Notes under the pieces: model-generated
Told to the model about the DNA's origin: nothing
The model's database searches: none
Seen by the model: only the letters and a program-made list of their open reading frames with translations
Made by a program: the position numbers and the translations under genes
DNA from: Planctomycetota bacterium
GTDB lineage: Bacteria; Planctomycetota; Planctomycetia; Pirellulales; Pirellulaceae
Assembly (NCBI GenBank): GCA_017303505.1
Contig: JAFLCP010000075.1
Location: 1-36,515, forward strand
DNA length: 36,515 nt
Direction: 5' to 3'
Part shown: positions 1 to 9,158 of the stretch, piece by piece
Layout: each line of letters opens with the position of its first letter
Position numbering within the stretch: position 1 is the first letter of the stretch

Positions 1-506
1 GGTGGCGGTGGAGGTGGCGGCGGTGGAGGAGGTGGTGGTGGCGGAGGTGGAGCCGCAGCCACTTGCAACGTAGGAACTCGCTCGGTCAACAAGGTTGTTG
101 TAGCGCGAACTGTAATATTGCCAGTAAAGAATGGACTGATCCATTGATTGGGTGCGGTCGGAATCGTGACAGCTACCGTCACATGCCCAGTCGTTTCAGT
201 GATCGGATTGGGAGTGATGGTCACGGTGGCACCAGTCACTTGCAGAACTTGCAAATGACGGTTAGCAATCACTTGTCCTTCAGCTACCTTCGCTCCAGGC
301 ACAATGATGTTTCGAGCCGCTTCGTAAGAAACATTCTCAGCGAACTGACGCAACATACTCACACGATAAAACTCAATCCCCGCCATAACCAACATGAAGA
401 GGATCGGGACCGTGAGTGCAAACTCGACGACATGGGCACCGCGTCGGGCTGACGCCAAGCGACCCCGTCGATTTTTTGCCGAGCGAATATTCGATGAAAC
501 GGACAT
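1..506 (-). CDS. TadE-like pilus/surface protein with poly-proline tail (partial at window edge)
   Basis: The reading frame starts with ATG at 506-504 and is still open at position 1, so the C-terminus is missing; about 168 residues are visible. The N-terminus is short and basic. It is followed at about residues 23-45 by the TadE signature: RRGAHVVEFALTVPIL, with the conserved Glu at about residue 28, running into one membrane helix. About 95 residues of beta-rich extracytoplasmic sequence follow. The last visible part is 16 consecutive Pro codons (positions 3-50). TadE-family pseudopilins belong to the Tad/Flp pilus or adherence apparatus and insert in the inner membrane. The gene lies 38 nt downstream of the von Willebrand gene in the same direction, so it is probably the third gene of a three-gene unit. 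The family call is firm; the specific role is inferred. Confidence 0.8.
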   Translation of the reverse strand, partial: MSVSSNIRSAKNRRGRLASARRGAHVVEFALTVPILFMLVMAGIEFYRVSMLRQFAENVSYEAARNIIVPGAKVAEGQVIANRHLQVLQVTGATVTITPNPITETTGHVTVAVTIPTAPNQWISPFFTGNITVRATTTLLTERVPTLQVAAAPPPPPPPPPPPPPPPP

Positions 507-544
507 ATCGTTACCTGTAGTTAGCACTGGAAGGAGGCGGGTTA

Positions 545-1711
545 TCACTGGGTGAGAATGGTAGGAATGGTTCGGGCGATCGTTTCAAATACGGTTGTCA
601 AGCTAGCCGCGTCGACAGCATGGAAGTGCTTGCCCATACCTGCCGTCGCGACATTTTTCATTTCGTTTTGTTCGGCTTCATCCGAGAACGTTACTGCGAA
701 AATAATCACTCCCTTCTTGGCTAAATTGGTAGCAACACTAACCGGGTTGGGGCCCAAGCCAGGAGTTCGACGACCGTCGGTCATCAGCACGATCACTTTC
801 GATGCAAATTCACGGCCGCTCCCTAGAGCATTTGCCCCCTTGTTAAGACCATCACCAATATTGGTTGCACCGGAAGGAAAAGCGTTGGTGTAAAAATCGA
901 GTCCACTCTGAATCGCACCATAGTTACCTGTCATGGAACGATCGATTGAGGCCGATGAGCCATAAGTAACCAAAGCCACGTGTTCGTTGACTGGTGAACT
1001 GCTGAGTTCTGCCAAGAAGGCTCGGGCAGCGTGATCGAGGTCCAACCAACGCGAGAGTGGTGGAGCAGGTTGGCCAAAGAACCAGCCCGGTGGAGCATGG
1101 ATCGGCAGACTAAATGGAGTCGATACTTCATCCGCCGCAAAAGCCATCGAACCAGAGCGGTCCATCACAAAGGCGATGTCCACATCCACACGAGTGGAGA
1201 TGGACGTACGACTGATTTCGAACGAACTCTCACCAAATACATTGGGAAACAAATGAGGAATCCCGCCATTGATACCGCTGGAGTTGCGATTGATGACAAC
1301 CTTCAACGAGTTAGGATTATTGGTGCTCGGCGTAAAGTTAAAACGATCTGCGGACGAAGGGCGAGTTGAAACACCAGTAATAAAATCGGAATCGCGAAGT
1401 TGCAACGCTTGGCCTGCAATCAAATTGCGATTGGCCGCATTTTGAGCGTTCACTTTGGCTGCCGACAAACTTCCCGTCAGCGCGAAGGTGCGTCCCCCAG
1501 CACGAGCCGATGCATCCGCTGCGATCATGGCTTGGGTTCTGGATAATTCCATGTAAGCGAAGTTCATCGCAAACGCAGCCAAGATCACCAACATCGGCAG
1601 CATCAGGGCAACGAGCGTTGTGATCGCGCCACGACGACGCGGTAGATCAGGTCGATTCAATTTGAGCAGTTTTCGCATGTTGGGTAACTCACTTCGGTTC
1701 AAGATGTTCAT
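545..1711 (-). CDS. TadG-like protein with von Willebrand factor A domain
   Basis: 388 residues. The N-terminus is basic (PRRRG at about 24-28) and leads into a single membrane helix at about 29-53, the arrangement of TadG and related Flp pilus proteins. The C-terminal half is a von Willebrand A domain beginning near residue 176. Its metal-binding MIDAS motif is DRSGSM, with Asp184, Ser186 and Ser188, and a later strand carries the VIVLMTDG motif typical of this fold. Such proteins are anchored in the cytoplasmic membrane and expose a metal-dependent adhesion or interaction domain. The gene follows the upstream TadE-like gene by 10 nt and precedes another by 38 nt, which suggests co-transcription. 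An internal ATG at 1678 would also give a sensible protein (377 residues). Neither start has a strong ribosome-binding site. Confidence 0.83.
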   Translation of the reverse strand: MNILNRSELPNMRKLLKLNRPDLPRRRGAITTLVALMLPMLVILAAFAMNFAYMELSRTQAMIAADASARAGGRTFALTGSLSAAKVNAQNAANRNLIAGQALQLRDSDFITGVSTRPSSADRFNFTPSTNNPNSLKVVINRNSSGINGGIPHLFPNVFGESSFEISRTSISTRVDVDIAFVMDRSGSMAFAADEVSTPFSLPIHAPPGWFFGQPAPPLSRWLDLDHAARAFLAELSSSPVNEHVALVTYGSSASIDRSMTGNYGAIQSGLDFYTNAFPSGATNIGDGLNKGANALGSGREFASKVIVLMTDGRRTPGLGPNPVSVATNLAKKGVIIFAVTFSDEAEQNEMKNVATAGMGKHFHAVDAASLTTVFETIARTIPTILTQ

Positions 1712-1721
1712 CTAAGTTGGT

Positions 1722-2141
1722 TTAGTACTCCTTCATCATCGAACACTCACCTCGGAGCGTTTGATTGGTGAAGAAAAGAGGCGACACAAGCGTGTTGCTA
1801 TTGGCAGGTGCCGTCACGCGCACCCGAATAAATGACTGAATGGGAGCTGCCGCAAAATTGCTGGGCTCAATGGTAATGGTCGCGTTTTGAACTCGACGAT
1901 CGTTAAGAATCTGACGGATCGCAAAATCTACTTGGGCTGGCGTGATCTTGGGAACCAAAGCCACTCGAGCACCCTCATATGCGGCGATATGCAACGTTTG
2001 CGTCACGAATATCATGCAGCAACATTCGATGGTCGCCATCAACATCAAGACCAGGATCGGTAGCGTGATAGCCAACTCGGTAACTGCCGCACCAGATCGC
2101 CAAACGATAGGTTTCTTGAATCTTCGGGAGGCTCGAATCAT
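1722..2141 (-). CDS. TadE-like pseudopilin
   Basis: 139 residues from the ATG at 2141. The frame is open up to 2222, but the extra 27 residues have no family character, so the shorter start is preferred. The N-terminus is basic and is followed by the TadE signature TELAITLPIL (Glu22) and one membrane helix at about residues 20-46. The extracytoplasmic part is short and ends in a Cys-containing tail near residue 134. The family supplies minor pseudopilins for the Tad/Flp pilus. It appears to be the first gene of the minus-strand unit with the von Willebrand protein and a second TadE-like protein. The 251 nt separating it from the divergent gene at 2393 should hold both promoters, but no convincing -35/-10 pair was seen there. 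No prepilin peptidase or Tad secretion ATPase is in the window. Confidence 0.82.
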   Translation of the reverse strand: MIRASRRFKKPIVWRSGAAVTELAITLPILVLMLMATIECCCMIFVTQTLHIAAYEGARVALVPKITPAQVDFAIRQILNDRRVQNATITIEPSNFAAAPIQSFIRVRVTAPANSNTLVSPLFFTNQTLRGECSMMKEY

Positions 2142-2381
2142 TGTGTTGTCAAAACCTAATTCAGGACCACAAAACCAATCGGAGATCAAAACACGCCGAT
2201 GATGCGCGGCGCGTAAAGCCACAACACCTCGCTATATGCTTCGTATGTCGGAAAATTTCCCTAGGCCGAGTTTCTCCCCATACTTTTGGTGAAAGTCATC
2301 AGGGTGTCCTAACTCCGTTACTGTCTTTTCGCTTTATTACGGTTATGCGGGCGAAATCTCGATTGCCCTGAATGGGCGGCG

Positions 2382-2386
2382 AAGGA
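2382..2386 (+). promoter_or_regulatory. Ribosome-binding site selecting the 2393 start
   Basis: AAGGA lies 6 nt before the ATG at 2393. The in-frame ATG at 2372 has no comparable site, so the shorter product is preferred. Confidence 0.6.
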
Positions 2387-2392
2387 TACAAG

Positions 2393-3031
2393 ATGGACGA
2401 AGCATTTGGTGATCTTGAGACCGAAGCGGTTCGCAACTTTATCCGTACCTACAAGGCGACTATGTCCAACGCGACCTACATACGTTGTCTCTGCTTTGTG
2501 CCCGGCCTAGCTCCCGCTTGGTTGGTCGGGCAACCTTTTGCCTTACTTGAATTGCTAGCATTCACCCTGACGTTCAACAGTTTGCTCATTGCGACGTGGG
2601 TTTGGCCGCAATGGGGACCTGCTTGGCTTATTTGGAGCGGTTGGCTTTTTTGCTTTCTTTTCTGGTGCGTCTCTGCCATTCATGCCATGTTGCGACTGCC
2701 GAAATGGCTTGGAGCAACTCCCAAAGTCCCGACGCGAGATTTTTTTGTGGAAGCGCAGCGTGAGTACTTAAAGGGAAATTGGTTCGATGCGGAAGGCTTG
2801 CTCACCAAACGCTTAACCGAATGTCCTGACGACATCCAAGCAGCCCTTCTTTTGGCGGGTATACTGCGCAGAACCAAGCGTTGGAATCAATGTTCGACCT
2901 GTCTTATGCAGATCCGATTGCGGGAAGCTGCTGCACCTTGGTTGCTGGAAATCGAGCGTGAACAACAACTTCTGCAGCGCGAATTGGACGAGGAGACGAT
3001 GGAAGAAGAAGACGAATTCGCAGCCAGTTGA
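2393..3031 (+). CDS. Small membrane protein with TPR-like C-terminus, function unknown
   Basis: 212 residues. Two or three hydrophobic segments lie in the first 105 residues and are rich in Trp, Phe and Cys. A cytoplasmic helical region follows. At about residues 120-185 the pattern (YLKGNWFDAEGLL, then PDDIQAALLLAGILRR, then WNQCSTCL) resembles one to two TPR repeats. The tail is very acidic, with a run of Glu and Asp near the C-terminus. I do not recognise a named family. The TPR-like part suggests a scaffold or adaptor at the membrane. It stands alone, divergent from the Tad-like genes and 285 nt upstream of clpC. I saw no gene in that 285-nt gap. It is probably a real gene because it has a good ribosome-binding site and its start and length fit. 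Confidence 0.72.
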   Translation: MDEAFGDLETEAVRNFIRTYKATMSNATYIRCLCFVPGLAPAWLVGQPFALLELLAFTLTFNSLLIATWVWPQWGPAWLIWSGWLFCFLFWCVSAIHAMLRLPKWLGATPKVPTRDFFVEAQREYLKGNWFDAEGLLTKRLTECPDDIQAALLLAGILRRTKRWNQCSTCLMQIRLREAAAPWLLEIEREQQLLQRELDEETMEEEDEFAAS

Positions 3032-3316
3032 GGCGAAACTGGGGAGTAGTCCCATTGCCTTGGGGGCTACAGTCTTGAAAAATGCTCTTCGAGCCGAAGT
3101 TGGATGCAGGCCGTTTATTCGTTTTGCACCGTACGGGTATAGCGAAGTCCCAGCGAGTGCGCATAAATTGGCAGTCATTTGGTTTCGGAACACTTTTTGC
3201 AGAGGTAATCTTGCCTAGATTTTCTGTGCCGCCAGTATTTGGAAGGCACACTTGGCAGGGGAAGGCCGCTCGACGCGGAATTCCAAGCCGTATATTAGCT
3301 GAAGAGGGGATCAATC

Positions 3317-5863
3317 ATGTACGAACGCTTCACCGACCGCGCCCGCAAGGTTATGCAGTTGGCTAATCAGGAAGCTCAACGATTCAACCATGAGTACATC
3401 GGCACCGAGCACATTTTGTTGGGCTTGGTGAAAGAAGGTAGCGGTGTAGCAGCCAATGTGTTGAAAAATCTGGACGTTGATCTCCGTAAGATTCGCCTAG
3501 AGGTTGAGAAGCTTGTCCAAAGTGGCCCTGAAATGGTGACCATGGGCAAACTTCCTCAGACACCACGTGCCAAGAAAGTCATCGAGTATTCGATGGAAGA
3601 AGCACGTAACTTGAACCACAACTATGTTGGTACCGAACACATTCTTCTAGGTCTCCTCCGAGAGCAAGAAGGTGTTGCTGCTCAAGTATTGATGAACTTG
3701 GGACTCAAATTGGAAGATGTTCGCGATGAAGTGCTGAACCTGCTGGGCCATGGTATCGACAGCTCGGAAGGTGGTGGCGAACGCGGTGGTCGTGAAGGCG
3801 TCGGTGCATCTTCGGGTGCCGCTGAGCCAACCGGTTCCACCAAAGGTTCCAAGAGCAAGACACCTGCCCTGGATAGCTTCGGACGCGATTTGACCGAACT
3901 TGCTCGTCAAGGCAAACTCGATCCAGTAATCGGTCGTGAACGCGAAATCGAACGAGCCATTCAAGTTTTGTGCCGCCGCTCCAAAAACAACCCTGTGTTG
4001 TTAGGTGAAGCAGGTGTAGGCAAGACGGCGATTGTGGAAGGCTTTGCACAGCGCGTGATCGCTGGCAACGTCCCCGAAATCCTCACCGATAAACGCATTG
4101 TCGTTCTCGACTTGGCAATGATGGTTGCAGGAACCAAGTATCGCGGTCAATTCGAAGAACGCATCAAAGCGGTGATGAATGAAGTACGCCGTGCTCGCAA
4201 CACGATCTTGTTCATCGACGAATTGCACACGCTCGTTGGAGCTGGTGGTGCTGAAGGTGCTATCGATGCGGCTAACGTTTTGAAGCCAGCTTTGGCTCGC
4301 GGCGAAATCCAGTGCATCGGTGCTACCACCTTGGACGAGTACCGCAAGTACATCGAAAAAGATAGCGCGTTAGCACGCCGCTTCCAAGAAATCATTGTGG
4401 AACCAACGGCTAAAGCGGAAACCATTGAAATTCTCAAGGGTCTTCGCGAGCGTTATGAAGAACATCATCGCGTTCAGATCACCGACGATGCAGTGGTCGC
4501 CGCTGTTGAAATGAGCGAACGCTACATCACCGCTCGTTGCCTTCCTGATAAGGCAATCGATGTGATCGACGAAGCAGGTGCGCGTGTGCGTCTTCGCAGC
4601 ATGAGCAAGCCACCCGATTTGAAAGAAATCGATGACGAAGTCGAACGCTTGAACAAAGAAAAAGAAGAAGCCGTCGCCAATCAAGATTTTGAAAAGGCTG
4701 CTTCTTTGCGTGATCAAGCCGACAAACTTCGCAAGAAGAAAGAACAAATCACCCGCGATTGGCGCGAAAAGAGCCGAGATGCTGATGGTGTCGTCGACGA
4801 AGAAGTGATTGCCGAAGTTGTCTCCAAGATGACCGGTATTCCATTGACTCGCTTGAGCACCGAAGACAGCCTCCGCTTGATGAAGATGGAAGAAGAATTG
4901 CACAAACGCGTTGTGAGCCAAGACCTGGCTGTATCGGCCGTTTGCAAAGCTGTCCGTCGCAGCCGTAGCGGTTTGAAAGATCCAAAACGCCCAACAGGTT
5001 GCTTTATCTTCGCGGGTCCAACCGGCGTTGGTAAAACCTTGTTGGCCAAAGCTTTGGCTGAATTCATGTTCGGTGATGCCGATGCGTTGATTCACATCGA
5101 CATGAGCGAATACATGGAGAAGCACAACGTTAGCCGCTTGATTGGTGCCCCTCCAGGATATGTGGGTTATGAAGAAGGTGGCCAGTTAACGGAAAAGATC
5201 CGCCGTCGTCCTTATGCCGTTGTTTTGCTCGACGAAATTGAAAAGGCGCATCCAGACGTCTTCAATATGTTGTTGCAAGTGATGGAAGAAGGTCGCTTGA
5301 CCGATAGCTTCGGTCGCAACGTCGATTTCCGTAACACCATCTTGATCATGACCACCAACGCTGGTGCGGAAGCGATCAAGAACGAAGCTTCGTTTGGATT
5401 CCAACGACCAGACAACGACGCCTCATACGATGCGATGAAAACACGTGTGATGGATCAAGTTGAACGCGTCTTCCGTCCCGAATTCCTAAACCGTTTGGAT
5501 GACACCATCATCTTCCGTCACCTCAACAAGGATGACTTGAAGAAGGTCGTTGATTTCGAATTGTCGAAGGTTCGCAAGCGATTGGAAGAACGTGGTTTCC
5601 GCTTGGAACTCACCGACGAAGCCAAAGAATTCCTCATCAAGAAGGGTTCCAACCTCGACTACGGTGCTCGTCCATTGCGTCGAGCTCTCGAACAACGAGT
5701 CGAAGATCCGTTGGCTGAAGAATTGCTCCGTGGCACCTTCGAAGGTAAAGACACCATCAACATTGGTGTGGTTAAGGATGATGAAGGCAAGGTCGTACGA
5801 CTCGACTTCCGTGGTGAAATCCGCGGCAAGTCAGACGCCGACTTGGCGACCGCTTCTAGCTAA
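3317..5863 (+). CDS. clpC: ATP-dependent Clp protease ATP-binding subunit ClpC
   Basis: 848 residues, the usual ClpC length. Two N-terminal Clp repeats occupy residues 1-145, each with a GTEHILLGL motif. A Gly/Ser-rich linker follows, then AAA+ module 1 with Walker A GEAGVGKT (230-237) and Walker B LFIDE (298-302). A UVR-type coiled segment at about 440-475 distinguishes ClpC from ClpA. Module 2 has Walker A GPTGVGKT (567-574) and Walker B VLLDE (636-640). FGF at 693-695 sits where the ClpP-docking loop is expected. The enzyme unfolds substrates in the cytoplasm and feeds them to ClpP, which is not encoded here. The start is supported by AGAGGGG 7 nt upstream. The gene looks monocistronic, ending in a strong terminator. 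No CIRCE or CtsR operator was recognised upstream. Confidence 0.97.
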   Translation: MYERFTDRARKVMQLANQEAQRFNHEYIGTEHILLGLVKEGSGVAANVLKNLDVDLRKIRLEVEKLVQSGPEMVTMGKLPQTPRAKKVIEYSMEEARNLNHNYVGTEHILLGLLREQEGVAAQVLMNLGLKLEDVRDEVLNLLGHGIDSSEGGGERGGREGVGASSGAAEPTGSTKGSKSKTPALDSFGRDLTELARQGKLDPVIGREREIERAIQVLCRRSKNNPVLLGEAGVGKTAIVEGFAQRVIAGNVPEILTDKRIVVLDLAMMVAGTKYRGQFEERIKAVMNEVRRARNTILFIDELHTLVGAGGAEGAIDAANVLKPALARGEIQCIGATTLDEYRKYIEKDSALARRFQEIIVEPTAKAETIEILKGLRERYEEHHRVQITDDAVVAAVEMSERYITARCLPDKAIDVIDEAGARVRLRSMSKPPDLKEIDDEVERLNKEKEEAVANQDFEKAASLRDQADKLRKKKEQITRDWREKSRDADGVVDEEVIAEVVSKMTGIPLTRLSTEDSLRLMKMEEELHKRVVSQDLAVSAVCKAVRRSRSGLKDPKRPTGCFIFAGPTGVGKTLLAKALAEFMFGDADALIHIDMSEYMEKHNVSRLIGAPPGYVGYEEGGQLTEKIRRRPYAVVLLDEIEKAHPDVFNMLLQVMEEGRLTDSFGRNVDFRNTILIMTTNAGAEAIKNEASFGFQRPDNDASYDAMKTRVMDQVERVFRPEFLNRLDDTIIFRHLNKDDLKKVVDFELSKVRKRLEERGFRLELTDEAKEFLIKKGSNLDYGARPLRRALEQRVEDPLAEELLRGTFEGKDTINIGVVKDDEGKVVRLDFRGEIRGKSDADLATASS

Positions 5864-5925
5864 CGGTCCCAGGGAGCTGTCCCTTAGTCCGTAACACAAC
5901 CTCAGTGGTTTGCTATCAACTCAGA

Positions 5926-5961
5926 AAAGCCCCTCGAATGCTTGTACATTCGAGGGGCTTT
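5926..5961 (+). terminator. Intrinsic terminator after clpC
   Basis: A perfect 15-bp stem (5926-5940 paired with 5947-5961) with a 6-nt loop CTTGTA is followed by a T-rich stretch ending in TTTTT near 5975. It lies 62 nt after the clpC stop and before mlaE, so it separates the two units. Confidence 0.88.
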
Positions 5962-6070
5962 CTTCATTCTTTTTCGTAAAATTGAGAAGATTTCCCTCAG
6001 GCCGCAAATTCTACCTGGTCGATACAAATTAACAGACGGACCTTTCTGTTTGGATTTGTATGGCAGGACG

Positions 6071-6943
6071 ATGCGAAACCTACTAACCCTGGAAACGATG
6101 ACCCAGCAGACACAGCGAATGACCGCTGGAGCTGCTCGCGGTATCAGCAATTGGGGAGCCGTGGTGATCGATGGCTTGATCACCTTGGGTGACATCGCGC
6201 TGTTTGCTTACACCATGCTTCGCTGGCTTTTCACAGCCTCACCGAAACGCGGAACGATCCTACCGGTCTTTTATCAAGTGGGCGTATTGAGTCTCCCGGT
6301 GGTCGCGTTGACCGGCACGTTCATCGGCATGGTGCTCGCGATTCAAAGCTATGCTCAATTCCACACCATCGGCTTAGAAAATAAACTAGGCGCAGTGATC
6401 AATATGTCGCTGGTCCGCGAACTGGGGCCCGTATTGGCGGCGACCATGTTGGCGGGACGAGTTGGAAGTGCGATGGCTGCGGTGATCGGCACGATGCGTG
6501 TGACCGAACAGATCGACGCGTTGTTGGCGATGGGTGCCGACCCAGTTCACTATTTGGTCGTCCCTCGATTCTTGGCCTGCATATTCTTGATCCCCGCGTT
6601 GACCATCATGGCGGACTTCATGGGTATCGTCGGCGGTTACTTTTACAGCGTTATCATTCTCAATATCGACCATGCACAGTACTTGCGCAACAGTCGCGAT
6701 TACGTGGGTGGCTTTGATTTCTTCAGCGGGATCTTCAAGAGCGTCTTCTTTGGAGCCATCATCGCTGTGGTGAGTTGCTATCGAGGCTTTCATTGTCAGG
6801 CAGGTGCAGAGGGTGTCGGCAAAGCGGCCACAGCCGCTTTCGTGCTGAGCTTTGTACTCATTTTGGGCATCGATGTGATTCTCAATATTTTGTTAGAAGC
6901 AGTCTATATGATGCTTTGGCCACGCGGGGCCGTCTTGTTCTAA
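6071..6943 (+). CDS. mlaE: MlaE-family lipid ABC transporter permease
   Basis: 290 residues from ATG 6071; ATG 6098 (281 residues) is equally possible and neither has a strong ribosome-binding site. The open frame continues back into the clpC terminator, so earlier starts were rejected. Five or so membrane helices are visible. The family hallmark is the conserved stretch RELGPVLAATMLAGRVGSAM (about 117-136), followed by GTMRVTEQIDAL. MlaE (also called Ttg2B or YrbE) forms the inner-membrane channel through which phospholipid moves between the inner and outer membrane. It is first in a tight mlaE-mlaF-mlaD unit (12-nt gaps). Together these genes imply a Gram-negative-type envelope with an outer membrane. 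Confidence 0.93.
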   Translation: MRNLLTLETMTQQTQRMTAGAARGISNWGAVVIDGLITLGDIALFAYTMLRWLFTASPKRGTILPVFYQVGVLSLPVVALTGTFIGMVLAIQSYAQFHTIGLENKLGAVINMSLVRELGPVLAATMLAGRVGSAMAAVIGTMRVTEQIDALLAMGADPVHYLVVPRFLACIFLIPALTIMADFMGIVGGYFYSVIILNIDHAQYLRNSRDYVGGFDFFSGIFKSVFFGAIIAVVSCYRGFHCQAGAEGVGKAATAAFVLSFVLILGIDVILNILLEAVYMMLWPRGAVLF

Positions 6944-6955
6944 GAGGAAGCCCCT

Positions 6956-7849
6956 ATGGTCAGCATACCCAACTCCACACTTCACGATTCATCTCGTCCG
7001 TACGATCGCACGTTGATTGAAACTCAACAGCTCAACTTGATCTACGGCTCGCAGCAGATTTTGCGCGATATCAATCTGGTGATTCCTCGCGGCCAAACGC
7101 TGGCGATCATTGGGGAGAGCGGTTGCGGAAAAACGATGTTGCTAAAGTCGATCGTAAATCTCATCAAGCCTACATCAGGCAAAGTGCTTTACGATGGCCG
7201 CGACATTCACGCCTTGAACAATGTCGAGATGACAAAACTACGTCGCAAGTTTGGTTTTGTCTTTCAAAACGCCGCCTTGTTTGACAGTATGACCATCGGT
7301 GAAAACGTCGCTTTCCCTTTGGTACAACAAGGCTTAGATCTCACTCGCAACACCGAGAAGATGGTCATCGAACGCCTCAACGAAGTGGGCCTACCGGAAA
7401 GCGTAATTCCCAAACGTCCATCACAATTGTCGGGCGGTATGCGAAAACGCGTCGGTCTGGCTCGAGCCCTCATATTAGAACCTGAATTAGTGCTCTACGA
7501 TGAACCTACAACGGGCTTAGATCCCATCATGTCCGATGTGATCAACGAATTGATCTTACGCACACGTCAAAAATATCCCGTCACCAGTATCGTGGTGACA
7601 CATGATATGCGAACCGCCAAGAAGGTCGCCGATCGAATCATTATGTTGTATCCCTTTCCACGACTTGAACCCAACGAATCACAGATCATTTACGATGGTC
7701 CGCCGAGTGGTTTGGAATATATCGAGGACAAACGGGTACGGCAGTTTGTGGAAGGTGAAGCGGGTGAACGGTTGATGGAATTGCGTCGTTGGAGCGATGC
7801 AGATTTAACGCCCAGCCAATTCCCACAAGACTCATTGAGACAATTTTAG
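6956..7849 (+). CDS. mlaF: MlaF-family lipid ABC transporter ATPase
   Basis: 297 residues. Walker A is GESGCGKT (53-60), the signature is LSGGMRKRVGLARAL and Walker B is LVLYDEPTTGLDP, followed by the switch His in VVTHDM. The GMRKRV form of the signature is characteristic of the MlaF/Mkl group. It powers MlaE from the cytoplasmic side. AGAGGAAG 5 nt upstream supports the ATG. The N-terminal 20 residues are a nonconserved extension. The C-terminus continues about 60 residues beyond the ATPase core. No MlaB (STAS) subunit is encoded next to it, so the complex here may lack it or use one from elsewhere. Confidence 0.93.
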   Translation: MVSIPNSTLHDSSRPYDRTLIETQQLNLIYGSQQILRDINLVIPRGQTLAIIGESGCGKTMLLKSIVNLIKPTSGKVLYDGRDIHALNNVEMTKLRRKFGFVFQNAALFDSMTIGENVAFPLVQQGLDLTRNTEKMVIERLNEVGLPESVIPKRPSQLSGGMRKRVGLARALILEPELVLYDEPTTGLDPIMSDVINELILRTRQKYPVTSIVVTHDMRTAKKVADRIIMLYPFPRLEPNESQIIYDGPPSGLEYIEDKRVRQFVEGEAGERLMELRRWSDADLTPSQFPQDSLRQF

Positions 7850-7861
7850 GAGCCTGCCGAA

Positions 7862-9061
7862 ATGGATGATAAAGCTTATCGCTTCGGCGTCGGTGTTTTA
7901 GTTTTGGCATCAGCTGTCATTGGGATCATCTTGATCTTCTTCTTTGGAGCCATTCCAAACTTTTTGATCGAACACTACACCGTAACGATCAACTTCGTTT
8001 CTGCACCTGGCGTGGAAATCGATACCCCAGTTCGCAAGAGCGGCGTGCGCATTGGACGTGTGGTGGGCGTGAAGTTGCAGGATGGCGATGGGGGTGTCAA
8101 TTTGACGTTGGAACTTGAAAAGCGATATCCGATTAAAGCAGGTGAAATCGCTCGTATCAAGAACGGTTCTTTAATAACCGGCGATGCGGTGATCGAGTTC
8201 CTACCAGCCACTCGACCTTCGTTAATCGCAAGATTTGATGGAGTCAATGGAATCAAAGATGGCGATCTGCAATCCGATGAACTCGATATCGCCAATGCTT
8301 TCCTCAAAGACCAAGACCTATTAAAAGGTGGTGAGGTTGCCAGCGATCCACTCGAAAGCGTCTTAGCGATGCAGGATAATTTCTCAACTACGCTGCAATC
8401 GATTGATAAAGCGGGCAACGAAATTTCATTATTGGCCCGCGATGTACGCGCGTTGATGGGAACTCAAGATGGATCGGTACAAAACATCTTCAAGAAGACG
8501 GAGCAAACGATTGACAACTTCAATCAAACGCTCGATTCCGTCGAAGCGATTTTGGGTGACCCCAAATTGCGTCAAGCTTTGATCGCCTCGATCGAACAAT
8601 TCCCAGATGTTGTGCGTCGTTCGGGTGAAGTGATCGAACAGACCAAACTCACTCTAAAGAACTTTGAAAAGGTGGGAACCGCTGCCGAGTCCGCTTTGAA
8701 GAACGCCGACGAAGCTCTAGGTAATGTGGCCCAAATCACAGAACCATTAGCTCAACGCGCTCCCGAAGCAACCGAGGATGTCTTGCGAACCATCGACAAT
8801 TTGGATGCGTTGTTACTCGACCTGCGTCAATTCTCCGCGCGACTCAATTCGGGAAATGGTACCGTTGCCCGCTTGATCGAGGATGAACAACTCTATGTGC
8901 AATTGGTGCAAACTCTTGAGAACGTTGAACAACTCACTCATCGCTTACAACCGATCGTGGAAGATGTCCGCGTCTTCACAGATAAGATAGCTCGCGACCC
9001 ACGACAGTTAGGTGTCCGTGGGGCGTTGGACTCGCGCGGTTCAGGGCTCGGTGTTAAGTAG
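7862..9061 (+). CDS. mlaD: MCE-domain protein MlaD, long helical form
   Basis: 399 residues, about twice the length of E. coli MlaD. One N-terminal membrane helix (about 9-32) is followed by a single MCE domain (about 38-118, with VRKSGVRIGRVVGV and a GSLITGDAVIEF strand). A long, mostly helical region (about 150-375) then follows and ends near ARDPRQLGVRGAL. MCE proteins bind lipid in the periplasm and form hexameric rings on MlaE. The long helices may build a tube or tether, as in other long MCE proteins, but that is an inference. AGGAG lies about 9 nt before the ATG. No mlaC follows; the next gene is convergent. A 97-nt gap contains a hairpin described separately. Confidence 0.91.
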   Translation: MDDKAYRFGVGVLVLASAVIGIILIFFFGAIPNFLIEHYTVTINFVSAPGVEIDTPVRKSGVRIGRVVGVKLQDGDGGVNLTLELEKRYPIKAGEIARIKNGSLITGDAVIEFLPATRPSLIARFDGVNGIKDGDLQSDELDIANAFLKDQDLLKGGEVASDPLESVLAMQDNFSTTLQSIDKAGNEISLLARDVRALMGTQDGSVQNIFKKTEQTIDNFNQTLDSVEAILGDPKLRQALIASIEQFPDVVRRSGEVIEQTKLTLKNFEKVGTAAESALKNADEALGNVAQITEPLAQRAPEATEDVLRTIDNLDALLLDLRQFSARLNSGNGTVARLIEDEQLYVQLVQTLENVEQLTHRLQPIVEDVRVFTDKIARDPRQLGVRGALDSRGSGLGVK

Positions 9062-9062
9062 C

Positions 9063-9120
9063 CGGTGACTCGCGATGGGATGTGCACAATGCCCATCGCG
9101 AGAAGTTGTTCCGGTCACCG
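9063..9120. terminator. Hairpin between convergent mlaD and PEGA genes
   Basis: An 11-bp inverted repeat, CTCGCGATGGG (9069-9079) with CCCATCGCGAG (9092-9102), is nested inside an outer pair CGGTGA (9063-9068) with TCACCG (9115-9120). There is no T-run on either side, so it is not a classic intrinsic terminator, but its place directly after the mlaD stop suggests 3'-end formation or RNA protection. Confidence 0.5.
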
Positions 9121-9158
9121 AATCGAAGCGCCTTATGAGCTACGGCTCGACTTAGGGA

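Noticed and set aside
227..244. Sigma-54 -24/-12 type sequence
   Set aside because: GG and GC elements are 12 bp apart rather than 10, and it lies inside a coding gene.
63..452. Plus-strand open frame of 129 residues
   Set aside because: It is opposite the TadE-like gene and shows no family features.
2142..2392. tRNA or small RNA in the divergent region
   Set aside because: No cloverleaf or strong hairpin with a terminator was seen.
3253..3297. Possible -35/-10 promoter upstream of clpC (TTGGCA and TATATT)
   Set aside because: The two boxes are 33 bp apart, far from the 16-18 bp needed.
4370..5125. Long minus-strand open frame inside clpC
   Set aside because: Antisense to a strongly conserved gene; a shadow of its codon usage.
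5942..6070. Upstream extension of mlaE
   Set aside because: It begins inside the clpC terminator, so transcription of mlaE must start later.
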